Shown here in pieces: positions 55,754 through 63,975 of a stretch of 64,000 bases of DNA. The position numbers and the translations under genes are program-made. The notes beneath the pieces were generated by a model that was given only the letters and a program-made list of their open reading frames with translations, did no database searches and was not told the DNA's origin. Positions within the stretch are counted from its first letter, which is position 1; every line of letters begins with the position of its first letter. Source of the DNA: Pseudomonas fluorescens (lineage in GTDB: Bacteria > Pseudomonadota > Gammaproteobacteria > Pseudomonadales > Pseudomonadaceae); the NCBI RefSeq assembly GCF_019212185.1, contig NZ_CP078138.1:1904501-1968500 (forward strand), written 5' to 3'.

Positions 55754-57052
55754 GTGTTAAAAAGCTTGAAACTTAGCCATGTAGGGCCGCTTCCAGAAAT
55801 GGAAGTGGAATTCTCCAGTCGGTTGAATTTGATCACTGGTGACAATGGTTTGGGTAAAAGCTTTTTGCTGGATATAGCGTGGTGGGCATTGACCCGGCGT
55901 TGGCCCAGCGATTTAAATCGGGCGTTGACGGGTGGCAATATGGTCCGTCCGAACGACTCAACAAAGGCAAGGATCGATTTTTCAGTATCCGCGAAAACCA
56001 AGGATGTTTCTTATTCGACGTCTTTTTCTTCGTTGGATCAAGCATGGACGGGTAAGGCGGGACGGCCTATCAACCCGGGCTTAGTACTCTACGCCATGGC
56101 GGATGGGAGTTTTGCTGCCTGGGACCCTGCCAGGAATTACTGGCTGAAGAAAGGCAATCTCGATGTCCAGGATAGAGTGCCAGGTTATGTATTCAGCTCA
56201 CGTGAAATTTGGGATGGTCTCGTCGACGGTGAGCGAGGCCTCTTATGCAACGGGCTGATTTCGGACTGGGCAAGTTGGTACAAAGAAAAAGGTGAGTCAT
56301 ATGACCACTTGTGCGCAGCGCTAGCCAAGTTATCTCCTGAAGAGGGAGAAACACTCGTGATGGGGCCGCTGACCCGCATTGGCCTGGATGACCCTCGAGA
56401 TATTCCCACTTTAAAGATGCCCTATGGGCAGAATGTACCGGTTGTTCATGCATCGTCTGGAATGAAACGCATACTTGCGATTGCGTATCTGCTGGTCTGG
56501 AGTTGGCAGGAACATGTCAAGGCGTCGGCTCTTTTGGGGCAGGAAACGACTCCGCGTCTGACCTTTTTGATCGACGAAGTGGAGTCTCACTTGCACCCCC
56601 GCTGGCAGCGCTCGGTGGTCGGCGCTTTACTTGATGTCGTGACGGCTCTTTCTCCAAGCGCCCAGGTACAAATTCTTCTGGTAACTCATTCACCTCTCGT
56701 CATGGCTTCAGTCGAACCTCGTTTCGACAGGTCACAAGACGCCTGGTTTGACCTGGATTTGTCAAAGAACAAAAAGAACGGCAAGACTGAAGTTCAGTTT
56801 AAACAACGTGAGTTTGTTCGTTTAGGAGAAGTTTCCCGGTGGTTGACAAGCGACGCATTCGATTTGGGAAGTGCTCGTTCCATCGAGTCTGAGAGGGTGT
56901 TGGAGGAGGCTTCCAAGGTCTTGTCTGAAGAAGTAATTGATGCGCAACTGGCGATTTCCCTGGATGGTAGATTGCGAGAGTTGTTGGGTGATACCGATCC
57001 GTTCTGGATTCGCTGGAGATACGTAGGTCTAAAACAGGGATGGCTCAAATGA
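55754..57052 (+). CDS. AAA/ABC-type ATPase of a Septu-like (PtuA-like) defence cassette
   Basis: 432 residues from the GTG at 55754 (MLKSLKLSHVGPLPEMEVEF), preceded by GGGTGGG; earlier in-frame starts have no family resemblance. Walker A GDNGLGKS (29-36), an ABC-like signature HASSGMKRILA, Walker B LTFLIDEVESHLHPRWQ and switch histidine VTHSPLVMAS form an SMC/RecF-type (overcoming-lysogenization-defect-like) ATPase head with no long coiled coil. The next gene is an HNH nuclease with a shared end, the layout of PtuA-PtuB. DNA is clearly AT-richer than the ccm operon. Role as a phage sensor or trigger is inference. Confidence 0.8.
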   Translation: MLKSLKLSHVGPLPEMEVEFSSRLNLITGDNGLGKSFLLDIAWWALTRRWPSDLNRALTGGNMVRPNDSTKARIDFSVSAKTKDVSYSTSFSSLDQAWTGKAGRPINPGLVLYAMADGSFAAWDPARNYWLKKGNLDVQDRVPGYVFSSREIWDGLVDGERGLLCNGLISDWASWYKEKGESYDHLCAALAKLSPEEGETLVMGPLTRIGLDDPRDIPTLKMPYGQNVPVVHASSGMKRILAIAYLLVWSWQEHVKASALLGQETTPRLTFLIDEVESHLHPRWQRSVVGALLDVVTALSPSAQVQILLVTHSPLVMASVEPRFDRSQDAWFDLDLSKNKKNGKTEVQFKQREFVRLGEVSRWLTSDAFDLGSARSIESERVLEEASKVLSEEVIDAQLAISLDGRLRELLGDTDPFWIRWRYVGLKQGWLK

Positions 57053-57645
57053 TTCCTGTACGAGGGCAACCGGAGCCTGCGTCGTTCAATGCTAAGGTTC
57101 GAGTCAAAGGTATTGCACATTTGAAGTCGAAGGGGCTGGCGCTGAACAAGCCACTTCCTTCTGGGACTGAGGTGAGCCCCTACTGGCGTGAGAGCCTTAC
57201 AGACCTTCATGTCGCTTATGAGGGTATTTGTGCTTATCTAGGCATTTATTTCGAGCGAGTCGGCGGAGTGAGTGTCGATCATTTTGTCGCCAAGTCTGTA
57301 AGCGCTGCGGATATTTATGAGTGGGCTAATTATCGCCTCGCGTGCTCAACCATGAACAGTCGCAAGCGTGATTACAATACGGTGTTAGATCCATTCTACT
57401 TGGCAAAAGATCTTTTTCGTTTGCAGTTATCCACTGGGCATATTTATCCAAAGCCAGGCATTACTGCTCAGCCGACGAGGTTGATCGAGGAAACGATAGA
57501 AACCTTGGGGTTGGATGACGCAATATGCCGAGAGATCAGAGCCAGGCGGTATCAGGAGTACTTGCAGTATCAGCTGCCTGCTGACTACCTTAAATTGACA
57601 TCCCCTTTTATTTGGTCGGAGGCTAATCGCCAGGGGCTTCTTTAG
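57049..57645 (+). CDS. HNH endonuclease of the Septu-like cassette (PtuB-like)
   Basis: 198 residues from the ATG at 57049, which overlaps the ATPase stop (ATGA) and has AGGGA 8 bases before; an in-frame ATG at 57040 has no spacing for that site. HNH core: Asp77-His78 (GVSVDHFVAKS), Asn94 (WANYRLACS) and Asn103 (TMNSRKRDYN), preceded by Cys61 (GICAYLGIY), which lacks the second cysteine of zinc-containing HNH proteins. The opening MIPVRGQPEPASFNAKVR is the kind of N-terminus seen in nucleases that pair with AAA ATPases. Low GC as in its partner. Target is unknown. Confidence 0.8.
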   Translation: MIPVRGQPEPASFNAKVRVKGIAHLKSKGLALNKPLPSGTEVSPYWRESLTDLHVAYEGICAYLGIYFERVGGVSVDHFVAKSVSAADIYEWANYRLACSTMNSRKRDYNTVLDPFYLAKDLFRLQLSTGHIYPKPGITAQPTRLIEETIETLGLDDAICREIRARRYQEYLQYQLPADYLKLTSPFIWSEANRQGLL

Positions 57646-57763
57646 GCACTTGATTTTTGGCGCTGGCAATCACTACCCTTGAGTTTCCGGATGTTGCAGG
57701 CACTGGAACCCTGATACCGGTTGATTTAGATTTTCCGGTCATTCCAGGGAGTCAGGAGTCTTC

Positions 57764-58162
57764 ATGCACAAGTCGGTGTTAAATCCCTCCAGTGTTTTCA
57801 ACTCGCTGCAGTACGGGTTCAGCCAGGCGGTTGAGGTCAGTGGCGGGCGTCATTTGTTGTTGTCCGGTCAGGTCGGTGTCGATGCGCATGAGCGCACGGT
57901 GGCGCCTGGGTTGCGTGAGCAGACTGACAAGGCGTTCGACAATATCGAGACGATACTGCGCGAGGCGGGCGGGGATTTGTCCCATGTGGTGATGATGCGG
58001 ATATACATCGTCGAGGCTGCACGGGATGAGCAAGAGCAGATCACCCAAGTATTGCTGGAGCGCTTCCCGGCTAACCCGCCGGCATCTTCATGGGTGATTG
58101 TCAGCGGGCTGTCCTTGCCGCAGTGGCTGATCGAAGTGGAAGTGGAAGCGATGTTGCCCTAG
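57764..58162 (+). CDS. Rid (YjgF/YER057c/UK114) family protein, non-archetypal
   Basis: 132 residues, typical Rid length and fold pattern (LLLSGQVGVDAHERTVAPG, QTDKAFDNIETILREAGG, VVMMRIYIVEA). RidA proteins deaminate reactive enamine/imine intermediates using an Arg in the PARS motif. Here that motif is PASSW with Ser108 at the Arg position, so the classic activity is unlikely. Probably one of the Rid4-7 type subfamilies. A strong terminator follows. Confidence 0.85.
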   Translation: MHKSVLNPSSVFNSLQYGFSQAVEVSGGRHLLLSGQVGVDAHERTVAPGLREQTDKAFDNIETILREAGGDLSHVVMMRIYIVEAARDEQEQITQVLLERFPANPPASSWVIVSGLSLPQWLIEVEVEAMLP

Positions 58163-58179
58163 AACGGGCAGCGACAAAT

Positions 58180-58205
58180 AAGGCGACCCGCGGGTCGCCT
58201 TTTTC
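58180..58205. terminator. Terminator between the convergent Rid gene and sbp
   Basis: The 20-bp perfect palindrome AGGCGACCCGCGGGTCGCCT at 58181-58200 is followed by TTTTC on the plus strand and TTATTTG on the minus strand, so it may serve both genes. Confidence 0.9.
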
Positions 58206-58219
58206 ACTTTCAGCGCAGC

Positions 58220-59218
58220 TTATTGGCCACTGTAGATCTGGTCGAAAACACCGCCATCGTTGAAGTGGGTTTTCTGCACGGTGCGCCAGTCACCGAAGGT
58301 TTTTTCCACCGACAGGAAGTCGACTTTCGGGAAGCGATCGGTGTACTTGGCCAGCACTTGCGGGTCACGTGGACGCAGGTAGTTGGCGGCAGCAATTTCC
58401 TGGCCTTCTGGCGACCACAGGTACTTCAGGTATTCCTCGGCGGCGGCGCGGGTGCCTTTCTTGTCGACGACTTTGTCGACCACGGTCACTGGCGGCTCGG
58501 CTTCGGCGGAGACGCTCGGGTAGATCACTTCAAACTGGTCGCGACCGAATTCGCGGGCGATCATTTCCGCCTCGTTCTCGAAGGTCACCAGCACGTCGCC
58601 GATCTGGTTGGTCATGAAGGTGGTGGTAGCGGCACGGCCACCGGTGTCGAGCACTGGTGCCTGCTTGAACAGCTTGCCGACGAAGTCCTTGGCTTTGTTC
58701 TCGTCGCCACCGTTTTTCAGCACGTAGCCCCAGGCCGACAGGTAGGTGTAGCGGCCGTTACCCGAGGTCTTGGGGTTGGGCACGATCACCTGTACGCCGT
58801 CCTTGAGCAGGTCCGGCCAGTCTTTCAGGGCTTTCGGGTTGCCTTTGCGGACGATGAACACGGTGGCCGAGGTGAACGGCGCGCTGTTGTTTGGCAGGCG
58901 GGTAACCCAGTTGTCCGGCACCAGCTTGCCGTTGTCGGCGAGGGCGTTGATGTCGGTGGCCATGTTCATGGTAATGACGTCAGCCGGCAGGCCGTCGATG
59001 ACCGAACGCGCTTGCTTGCTGGAACCACCAAAGGACATCTGCAGGGTGATGTTTTCCTTGTGCTCGGCTTGCCAGTGTTTCTGGAAGGCCGCGTTGTAGT
59101 CCTTGTAGAAGTCGCGCATCACGTCGTAGGACACGTTCAGCAGGGTGGGTGCGGCTTGCGCCACGCTGGCGAGGGTCAGGCCAGCGGCCAGAAGTGAGGC
59201 GGCGAAGATTTTTTTCAC
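58220..59218 (-). CDS. sbp: Sulfate-binding periplasmic protein
   Basis: 332 residues with a GTG start preceded by AAGGAAT. Signal peptide (MKKIFAASLLAAGLTLASVAQA) then a mature protein beginning APTLLNVSYDVMRDFYKDYN, with the sulfate family features MSFGGSSKQARSVIDGL, VIPNPKTSGNGRYTYL and EAEPPVTVVDKVVDKKGT. It binds sulfate (and thiosulfate) for an ABC importer whose membrane and ATPase genes are not in the window. Confidence 0.95.
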   Translation of the reverse strand: MKKIFAASLLAAGLTLASVAQAAPTLLNVSYDVMRDFYKDYNAAFQKHWQAEHKENITLQMSFGGSSKQARSVIDGLPADVITMNMATDINALADNGKLVPDNWVTRLPNNSAPFTSATVFIVRKGNPKALKDWPDLLKDGVQVIVPNPKTSGNGRYTYLSAWGYVLKNGGDENKAKDFVGKLFKQAPVLDTGGRAATTTFMTNQIGDVLVTFENEAEMIAREFGRDQFEVIYPSVSAEAEPPVTVVDKVVDKKGTRAAAEEYLKYLWSPEGQEIAAANYLRPRDPQVLAKYTDRFPKVDFLSVEKTFGDWRTVQKTHFNDGGVFDQIYSGQ

Positions 59219-59310
59219 TGCACATTCCTTTTGTTCGAGAGAGTGAAGGCAATTTGCCGTCGACTATAGCCGGGGCTGCATAGGTCTTTAAAGATTAAAA
59301 AGTGCTTTGC

Positions 59311-60135
59311 TTATTCGATTTTCTTGAATAACAGATTGCCGCAACGTGAGCAGTAGGCGGCGCCATGCTCGTGGTTATTTTTGCTGCACACCGGGCAGTC
59401 GTGCTGGAGTTTTTCGCCGCGCATGGCGTTGGCCAGTTCGGCGGTGAAAATCCCGGTGGGCACGGCGATGATCGAGTAACCGGTGATCATTACCATCGAC
59501 GAAATGATCTGCCCGAGTACGGTCTTGGGCACGATGTCGCCATAGCCGACGGTGGTCAGGGTGACGATGGCCCAATAGATACCCTTGGGAATGCTGGTAA
59601 AGCCGTGCTCCGGCCCTTCAACCACATACATCAGGGTGCCGAACACCGTCACCAGGGTGCAGACGCTGAGCAGGAACACGAGGATTTTCTGTTTGCTGCC
59701 GCGCAGCGCGTCCAACAGATAGTGGGCCTGCTTGAGGTAGGGACCAAGCTTGAGCACGCGAAAAATCCGCAGCATGCGGATCACTCGGATGATCAGCAGA
59801 TACTGGGCGTCGGCGTAATACAGGGCGAGGATCCCCGGGACGATCGCCAGCAGGTCCACCAGGCCATAGAAGCTGAAGGCGTAGCGCAACGGTTTGGGTG
59901 AGCAGTACAGACGCAGAATGTACTCGCCGAGGAAGATCACCGTGAAGCCCCACTCGATGTAGGCGAGCAGGCTGGCGTAGTTCTGATGCACCTCATCGAT
60001 GCTGTCGAGAATCACCACCACCAGGCTGGCGAGGATAATCAACAGCAAGGTGCTGTCGAAGCGTCGACCCGCCACCGTGTCGGTCTGAAAAATCATCACG
60101 TAGAGGCGATTGCGCCACGTGTCCTTGCTGTCCAT
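59311..60135 (-). CDS. Voltage-gated-type potassium channel with C-terminal zinc ribbon
   Basis: 274 residues from the ATG at 60135, which has CAAGG 7 bases upstream. Six membrane helices. S4 carries Arg117, 120, 123 and 126 (RVIRMLRIFRVLKLG) and the selectivity filter is TTVGYGD at 194-200. The C-terminal tail has two cysteine pairs (CPVC at 247-250, CSRC at 262-265), a zinc-ribbon pattern. The urea transporter gene lies 21 bp upstream in the same direction, so they are probably co-transcribed. The gating stimulus is unknown. Confidence 0.92.
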   Translation of the reverse strand: MDSKDTWRNRLYVMIFQTDTVAGRRFDSTLLLIILASLVVVILDSIDEVHQNYASLLAYIEWGFTVIFLGEYILRLYCSPKPLRYAFSFYGLVDLLAIVPGILALYYADAQYLLIIRVIRMLRIFRVLKLGPYLKQAHYLLDALRGSKQKILVFLLSVCTLVTVFGTLMYVVEGPEHGFTSIPKGIYWAIVTLTTVGYGDIVPKTVLGQIISSMVMITGYSIIAVPTGIFTAELANAMRGEKLQHDCPVCSKNNHEHGAAYCSRCGNLLFKKIE

Positions 60136-60156
60136 TTGCACGGCCTTGAACGTAAA

Positions 60157-61077
60157 TCAGCGCAGCCTAGGGTGATTCTCCGGGGTTTGGCAAGGAGCAC
60201 GCTCGTCGTGGGTGCGGCGTAGCGGGCGGATGCCGATGCGCAGTAGCCAGCAGGCGAGGATGAAGGGCGCGGTCAGAGGCGCCAGGCCCGCAGCGGCGAA
60301 CAGCGGCGTGAGCAGGATCGCCAGGCCGATGCCCAGCAGCGGCAGCCAGGATTGTTGGCGTTGCTGACTGAGGGCCAGGGCTGCCAAAGCCGGGTTGTAG
60401 CCATGCTGGCCGAGCAGGGCGGCAGGGGCGTCGTGTAGCCAGAGCGCGCAAAGCAAGCCGACGGCAGACCCGAGCAGGGCCCAGCCGGCGGCACGCTGAT
60501 CGGCCAGCAGCAGGCCGCTGGCGATCAGGATCCCGGCCAGCGGCGCGTCGAGGAATACCACCTGGCCCAGGCCTTTGAATACGCCGGCCACAAGGTTCAG
60601 GGTCGACAGTTCGAGTATTGGCGCAGGCGCGGCCTCACTTGGCGCGGCGAAGCTCAGGAGCAGCCAACCGAGCAGCACGAAGGGCGCCGTGTAGGCCGGC
60701 AGGAAACGCTGTTCGCGGGTGCGCTTGAGCCATTGCTCGGTGAGCATCGCACTGAGGCCGCCGCTGGCCAGGATCAGTGGTGCGAGCAGCGCCGACCAAC
60801 TGAAATGCAGGCTCAGCAACAAGCCGATCAACACACCGTTATAGCTGTACAGCCCAGCCTGGCGATCGGCCTTGGCATAGCCGCGACGTTGCGCAGTCAG
60901 CAGGCCGGCCACGCCGCCCAGCAGCGCGCCACCGAGCAGGCTTGGGGCGGTGAACAGGATGGCCAGCAGGCACAACAGGCCGCACAAAGGGTTGCGTTGC
61001 AGGAATATCTGGCTGAAGCCGTTGAGCAGGGCTTCGGCCCAGTCGGGGCAGTGGGTATTGAAGTGATGGGCAGGCAT
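60157..61077 (-). CDS. Urea transporter (UT family)
   Basis: 306 residues from the ATG at 61077 (MPAHHFNTHCPDWAEALLNG). Two related halves, each with about five hydrophobic helices. NGFSQIFLQRNPLCGLLCLLA and LYSYNGVLIGLLLSL in the first half and the matching FKGLGQVVFLDAPLAGILIA and HGYNPALAALALS in the second are the UT repeat. It carries urea down its gradient. No urease gene is in the window. The potassium channel gene follows after 21 bp. Confidence 0.85.
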   Translation of the reverse strand: MPAHHFNTHCPDWAEALLNGFSQIFLQRNPLCGLLCLLAILFTAPSLLGGALLGGVAGLLTAQRRGYAKADRQAGLYSYNGVLIGLLLSLHFSWSALLAPLILASGGLSAMLTEQWLKRTREQRFLPAYTAPFVLLGWLLLSFAAPSEAAPAPILELSTLNLVAGVFKGLGQVVFLDAPLAGILIASGLLLADQRAAGWALLGSAVGLLCALWLHDAPAALLGQHGYNPALAALALSQQRQQSWLPLLGIGLAILLTPLFAAAGLAPLTAPFILACWLLRIGIRPLRRTHDERAPCQTPENHPRLR

Positions 61078-61111
61078 GGCAGTTTTGCAAGTAGGGGGGG
61101 ACCGAGGTGCC

Positions 61112-61173
61112 TGCATCGCGAGCAGGCTCGCTCCTACAGAAAACTGGTAGGAGCAAGGCTGCTCGCGATAAGG
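61112..61173. repeat. REP doublet before the urea transporter gene
   Basis: TGCATCGCGAGCAGGCTCGCTCCTACAG (61112-61139), followed within a few bases by the inverse GGTAGGAGCAAGGCTGCTCGCGATAAGG (61146-61173): two head-to-head REP hairpins with a short spacer, between the pyruvate kinase stop and the divergent end of the transporter start. Confidence 0.85.
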
Positions 61174-61187
61174 CCGGCAAATGCGTT

Positions 61188-62603
61188 CTAGATCAACGTC
61201 TCGATACGCAACGAGTTAGTCGAACCCGGCTGGCCAAAAGGCACGCCAGCGGTGATCAGCAGAGTGTCGCCGCGCTGCGCCATGCCTTGTGCCTGGGCAA
61301 TTTCCAGGGCGGTGGAGCAGACTTCGTCGACCTGGCGCAGGCGATCGTTGACCACCGAGTGCACGCCCCAGGCCACGCTCAGGCGGCGGGCGGTGGTCAG
61401 GTTCGGGGTCAGGTTGAGGATCGGTACCGCCGGACGCTCCCGCGCTGCGCGCAAGCTCGAGGTGCCGGATTCGCTGTAGTTGACCAGCACCGCCACCGGC
61501 AGAATGTTGCTGATGCGGCGGATGGCGCAACTGATGGCGTCCGAGGTGGTGGCTTCGGCTTTCGGCCGGCTGACGTCCAGCTGTGCCTGGTAATCCGGGC
61601 CGCCTTCAACCTGACGGATGATCTTGCTCATCATCTGTACGGCTTCCAGCGGGTATTCCCCGGACGCGGTTTCCGCCGACAGCATCACCGCGTCCGTGCC
61701 TTCGGCGACTGCGGTGGCGACGTCGGTCACTTCGGCGCGGGTCGGCGCCGGCGAGAAGCGCATCGACTCGAGCATCTGCGTCGCGACCACCACCGGCTTA
61801 CCGAGCTGGCGGCAGGTGCTGATGATGTCTTTCTGAATCTGCGGCACGCTTTCGGCTGGAACTTCTACGCCCAGGTCACCGCGGGCTACCATGATCGCGT
61901 CGCTCAGTTCGGCGATTTCCCGCAGTTTTTCCACCGCTGACGGCTTCTCGATCTTGGCCATCAGGAAAGCTCTGTCGCCGATCAGCGCACGGGCTTCGAT
62001 GATGTCCTCCGGGCGCTGCACGAACGACAGAGCAACCCAGTCCACCCCCAGCTCCAGGCCGAAGCTCAGGTCGCGGCGATCCTTGGCGGTCAGTGGGCTG
62101 AGGTCGAGCACCGCTTGTGGGACGTTAACGCCTTTGCGGTCCGACAATTCGCCTCCATTGAGCACGGTGGTGTCGATGGCGTCGCTGTATTTGCTGACGA
62201 CTCGCAGGCGCAGCTTGCCGTCATCGAGCAGCAGGTCCATGCCCGGTTCCAGCGCGGCGATGATTTCCGGGTGCGGCAGGTTGACCCGGCGTTCATCGCC
62301 CGGGGTGGTGTCGAGGTCCAGGCGCAGGGCCTGACCACGGACCAGTTGCACCTTGCCTTCGGCAAACTTGCCGACCCGCAGTTTCGGGCCTTGCAGGTCC
62401 ATGAGGATCCCCAGCGGATAATTGAGCTGGCGCTCGACTTCGCGAATCCACTGGTAGCGCTGGGCGTGGTCGGCGTGATCGCCATGGCTGAAGTTCAGGC
62501 GAAAGATGTTGACCCCGGCCAGCACCAATTCACGAATGTCTTCGATGCCGTCGGTGGCAGGGCCGAGGGTGGCGAGGATTTTGACTTTTTTGTCAGGCGT
62601 CAT
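61188..62603 (-). CDS. pyk: Pyruvate kinase
   Basis: 471 residues. Starts MTPDKKVKILATLGPATDG; FRLNFSHGDHADH, the substrate/metal segment MAKIEKPSAVEKLREI, ARGDLGVEVP and TQMLESM are pyruvate kinase signatures. It makes pyruvate and ATP from phosphoenolpyruvate. The 5' end overlaps the glycerate kinase gene by 11 bp. The pair fits conversion of glycerate to pyruvate. Pseudomonas has a second isoenzyme (pykA) elsewhere. Confidence 0.96.
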   Translation of the reverse strand: MTPDKKVKILATLGPATDGIEDIRELVLAGVNIFRLNFSHGDHADHAQRYQWIREVERQLNYPLGILMDLQGPKLRVGKFAEGKVQLVRGQALRLDLDTTPGDERRVNLPHPEIIAALEPGMDLLLDDGKLRLRVVSKYSDAIDTTVLNGGELSDRKGVNVPQAVLDLSPLTAKDRRDLSFGLELGVDWVALSFVQRPEDIIEARALIGDRAFLMAKIEKPSAVEKLREIAELSDAIMVARGDLGVEVPAESVPQIQKDIISTCRQLGKPVVVATQMLESMRFSPAPTRAEVTDVATAVAEGTDAVMLSAETASGEYPLEAVQMMSKIIRQVEGGPDYQAQLDVSRPKAEATTSDAISCAIRRISNILPVAVLVNYSESGTSSLRAARERPAVPILNLTPNLTTARRLSVAWGVHSVVNDRLRQVDEVCSTALEIAQAQGMAQRGDTLLITAGVPFGQPGSTNSLRIETLI

Positions 62604-63873
62604 GTTTAGGAGTCTCGAGGATCAGGATGGCGCGGAAGTCGTTGACGTTGGTGCGGGTTGGCTCGGTGACGATCAGCGCGTCGAGCGCCTCGAAGTAACC
62701 GTAGCCGTTGTTGTTATCCAGTTCGTCGCTGGCGCTCAGGCCCAGGGCGGCGGCGCGGGCGTAGCTATCCGGGGTCATGATGGCGCCGGCGTTGTCTTCG
62801 GAGCCGTCGATACCGTCGGTGTCACCGGCCAGGGCGTAGACACCCGGCAGGCCCTTGAGGCTGTCGGTCAGGCTCAGCAGGAACTCGGCATTGCGTCCGC
62901 CACGGCCATTGCCACGCACGGTCACGGTGGTTTCGCCACCGGAGAGGATCACGCAAGGTGCGGCCAGCGGCTGGCCGTGGAGAATCACCTGGCGGGCGAT
63001 GCCGGCGTGGACTTTCGCCACTTCCCGGGATTCGCCTTCGAGGTCACCGAGGATCAACGGGCTGAAACCGGCCTGGCGGCATTTCACCGCTGCAGCTTCG
63101 AGGGATTGCTGCGGGCGGGCGATCAGCTGGAAATGGCTGCGGGCCAGAGCCAGGTCGCCGGGTTTGACGGTTTCCGATTCCGGGCTGTTCAGCCAGGTGC
63201 GTACCGAGGCCGGAATCTCGATGTTGTAGCGCTTGAGGATCGCCAGGGCTTCGGCGCTGGTGCTCGGATCGGCCACTGTCGGGCCAGAGGCGATGACCGT
63301 GGCGAGGTCGCCCGGTACATCGGAAATCGCGTAGGTATAAACAGTGGCAGGCCAGCAGGCCTTGCCCAGGCGTCCGCCCTTGATCGCCGAGAGGTGCTTG
63401 CGCACGCAGTTCATCTCGCCAATGCTGGCGCCGGACTTGAGCAGGGCTTTGTTGATCGACTGTTTGTCGGCCAGGGTGATGCCTTCGGCAGGCAGTGCCA
63501 GCAGGGCAGAGCCACCGCCGGAGAGCAGGAAAATCACCCGGTCGTCTACGCTGAGGTTGCTGACCAGTTCGAAGACGCGTTTGGCCACGGCCTGGCCGGC
63601 GGCATCCGGCACTGGGTGAGCGGCTTCGACCACTTCGATTTTTTCGCACGGCGCGCCGTGGCCGTAGCGGGTCACCACCAGGCCAGAGACGTCGCCCTGC
63701 CAGCAGCGCTCGACCACTTGGGCCATGGCGGCGGCGGCCTTGCCGGCGCCGATGACAATGACGCGGCCCGTGCGATCGGCGGGCAGATGGGCTTCGAGCA
63801 CCTGTTGCGGATGGGCCGCGTCGATGGCGGTGGCGAACAGGTCGCGCAGAAATTGTTGCGGATCGACCGACAT
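62593..63873 (-). CDS. ttuD: Glycerate kinase / hydroxypyruvate reductase (MOFRL family)
   Basis: 426 residues from the ATG at 63873 (MSVDPQQFLRDLF). The DUF4147 domain (VIVIGAGKAAAAMAQ, FLLSGGGSALLALP) and the C-terminal MOFRL domain (GRGGRNAEFLLSL, DTDGIDG) are both present. Often annotated hydroxypyruvate reductase TtuD, but the fold is that of type II glycerate 2-kinase (GckA). It overlaps pyk by 11 bp. In P. aeruginosa the genes upstream of this pair belong to glyoxylate metabolism; those would lie beyond the window. Confidence 0.9.
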   Translation of the reverse strand: MSVDPQQFLRDLFATAIDAAHPQQVLEAHLPADRTGRVIVIGAGKAAAAMAQVVERCWQGDVSGLVVTRYGHGAPCEKIEVVEAAHPVPDAAGQAVAKRVFELVSNLSVDDRVIFLLSGGGSALLALPAEGITLADKQSINKALLKSGASIGEMNCVRKHLSAIKGGRLGKACWPATVYTYAISDVPGDLATVIASGPTVADPSTSAEALAILKRYNIEIPASVRTWLNSPESETVKPGDLALARSHFQLIARPQQSLEAAAVKCRQAGFSPLILGDLEGESREVAKVHAGIARQVILHGQPLAAPCVILSGGETTVTVRGNGRGGRNAEFLLSLTDSLKGLPGVYALAGDTDGIDGSEDNAGAIMTPDSYARAAALGLSASDELDNNNGYGYFEALDALIVTEPTRTNVNDFRAILILETPKHDA

Positions 63874-63934
63874 GGCGGGCTCCCGGGAATTCTTGTTATT
63901 GGGGTGAAGCGAAAGCAATGGAGTAACTCGGTCC

Positions 63935-63975
63935 CTCTGGGAGCTGGCATTCTGTGGGGGCCAGCCTGCTGGCGA
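63935..63975. repeat. REP-type sequence at the window edge
   Basis: TCTGGGAGCTGGCATTCTGTGGGGGCCAGCCTGCTGGCGATT-type sequence with a GCTGGC...GCCAGC arm pair. It resembles the REP family, but its second half may lie outside the window. Confidence 0.55.
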
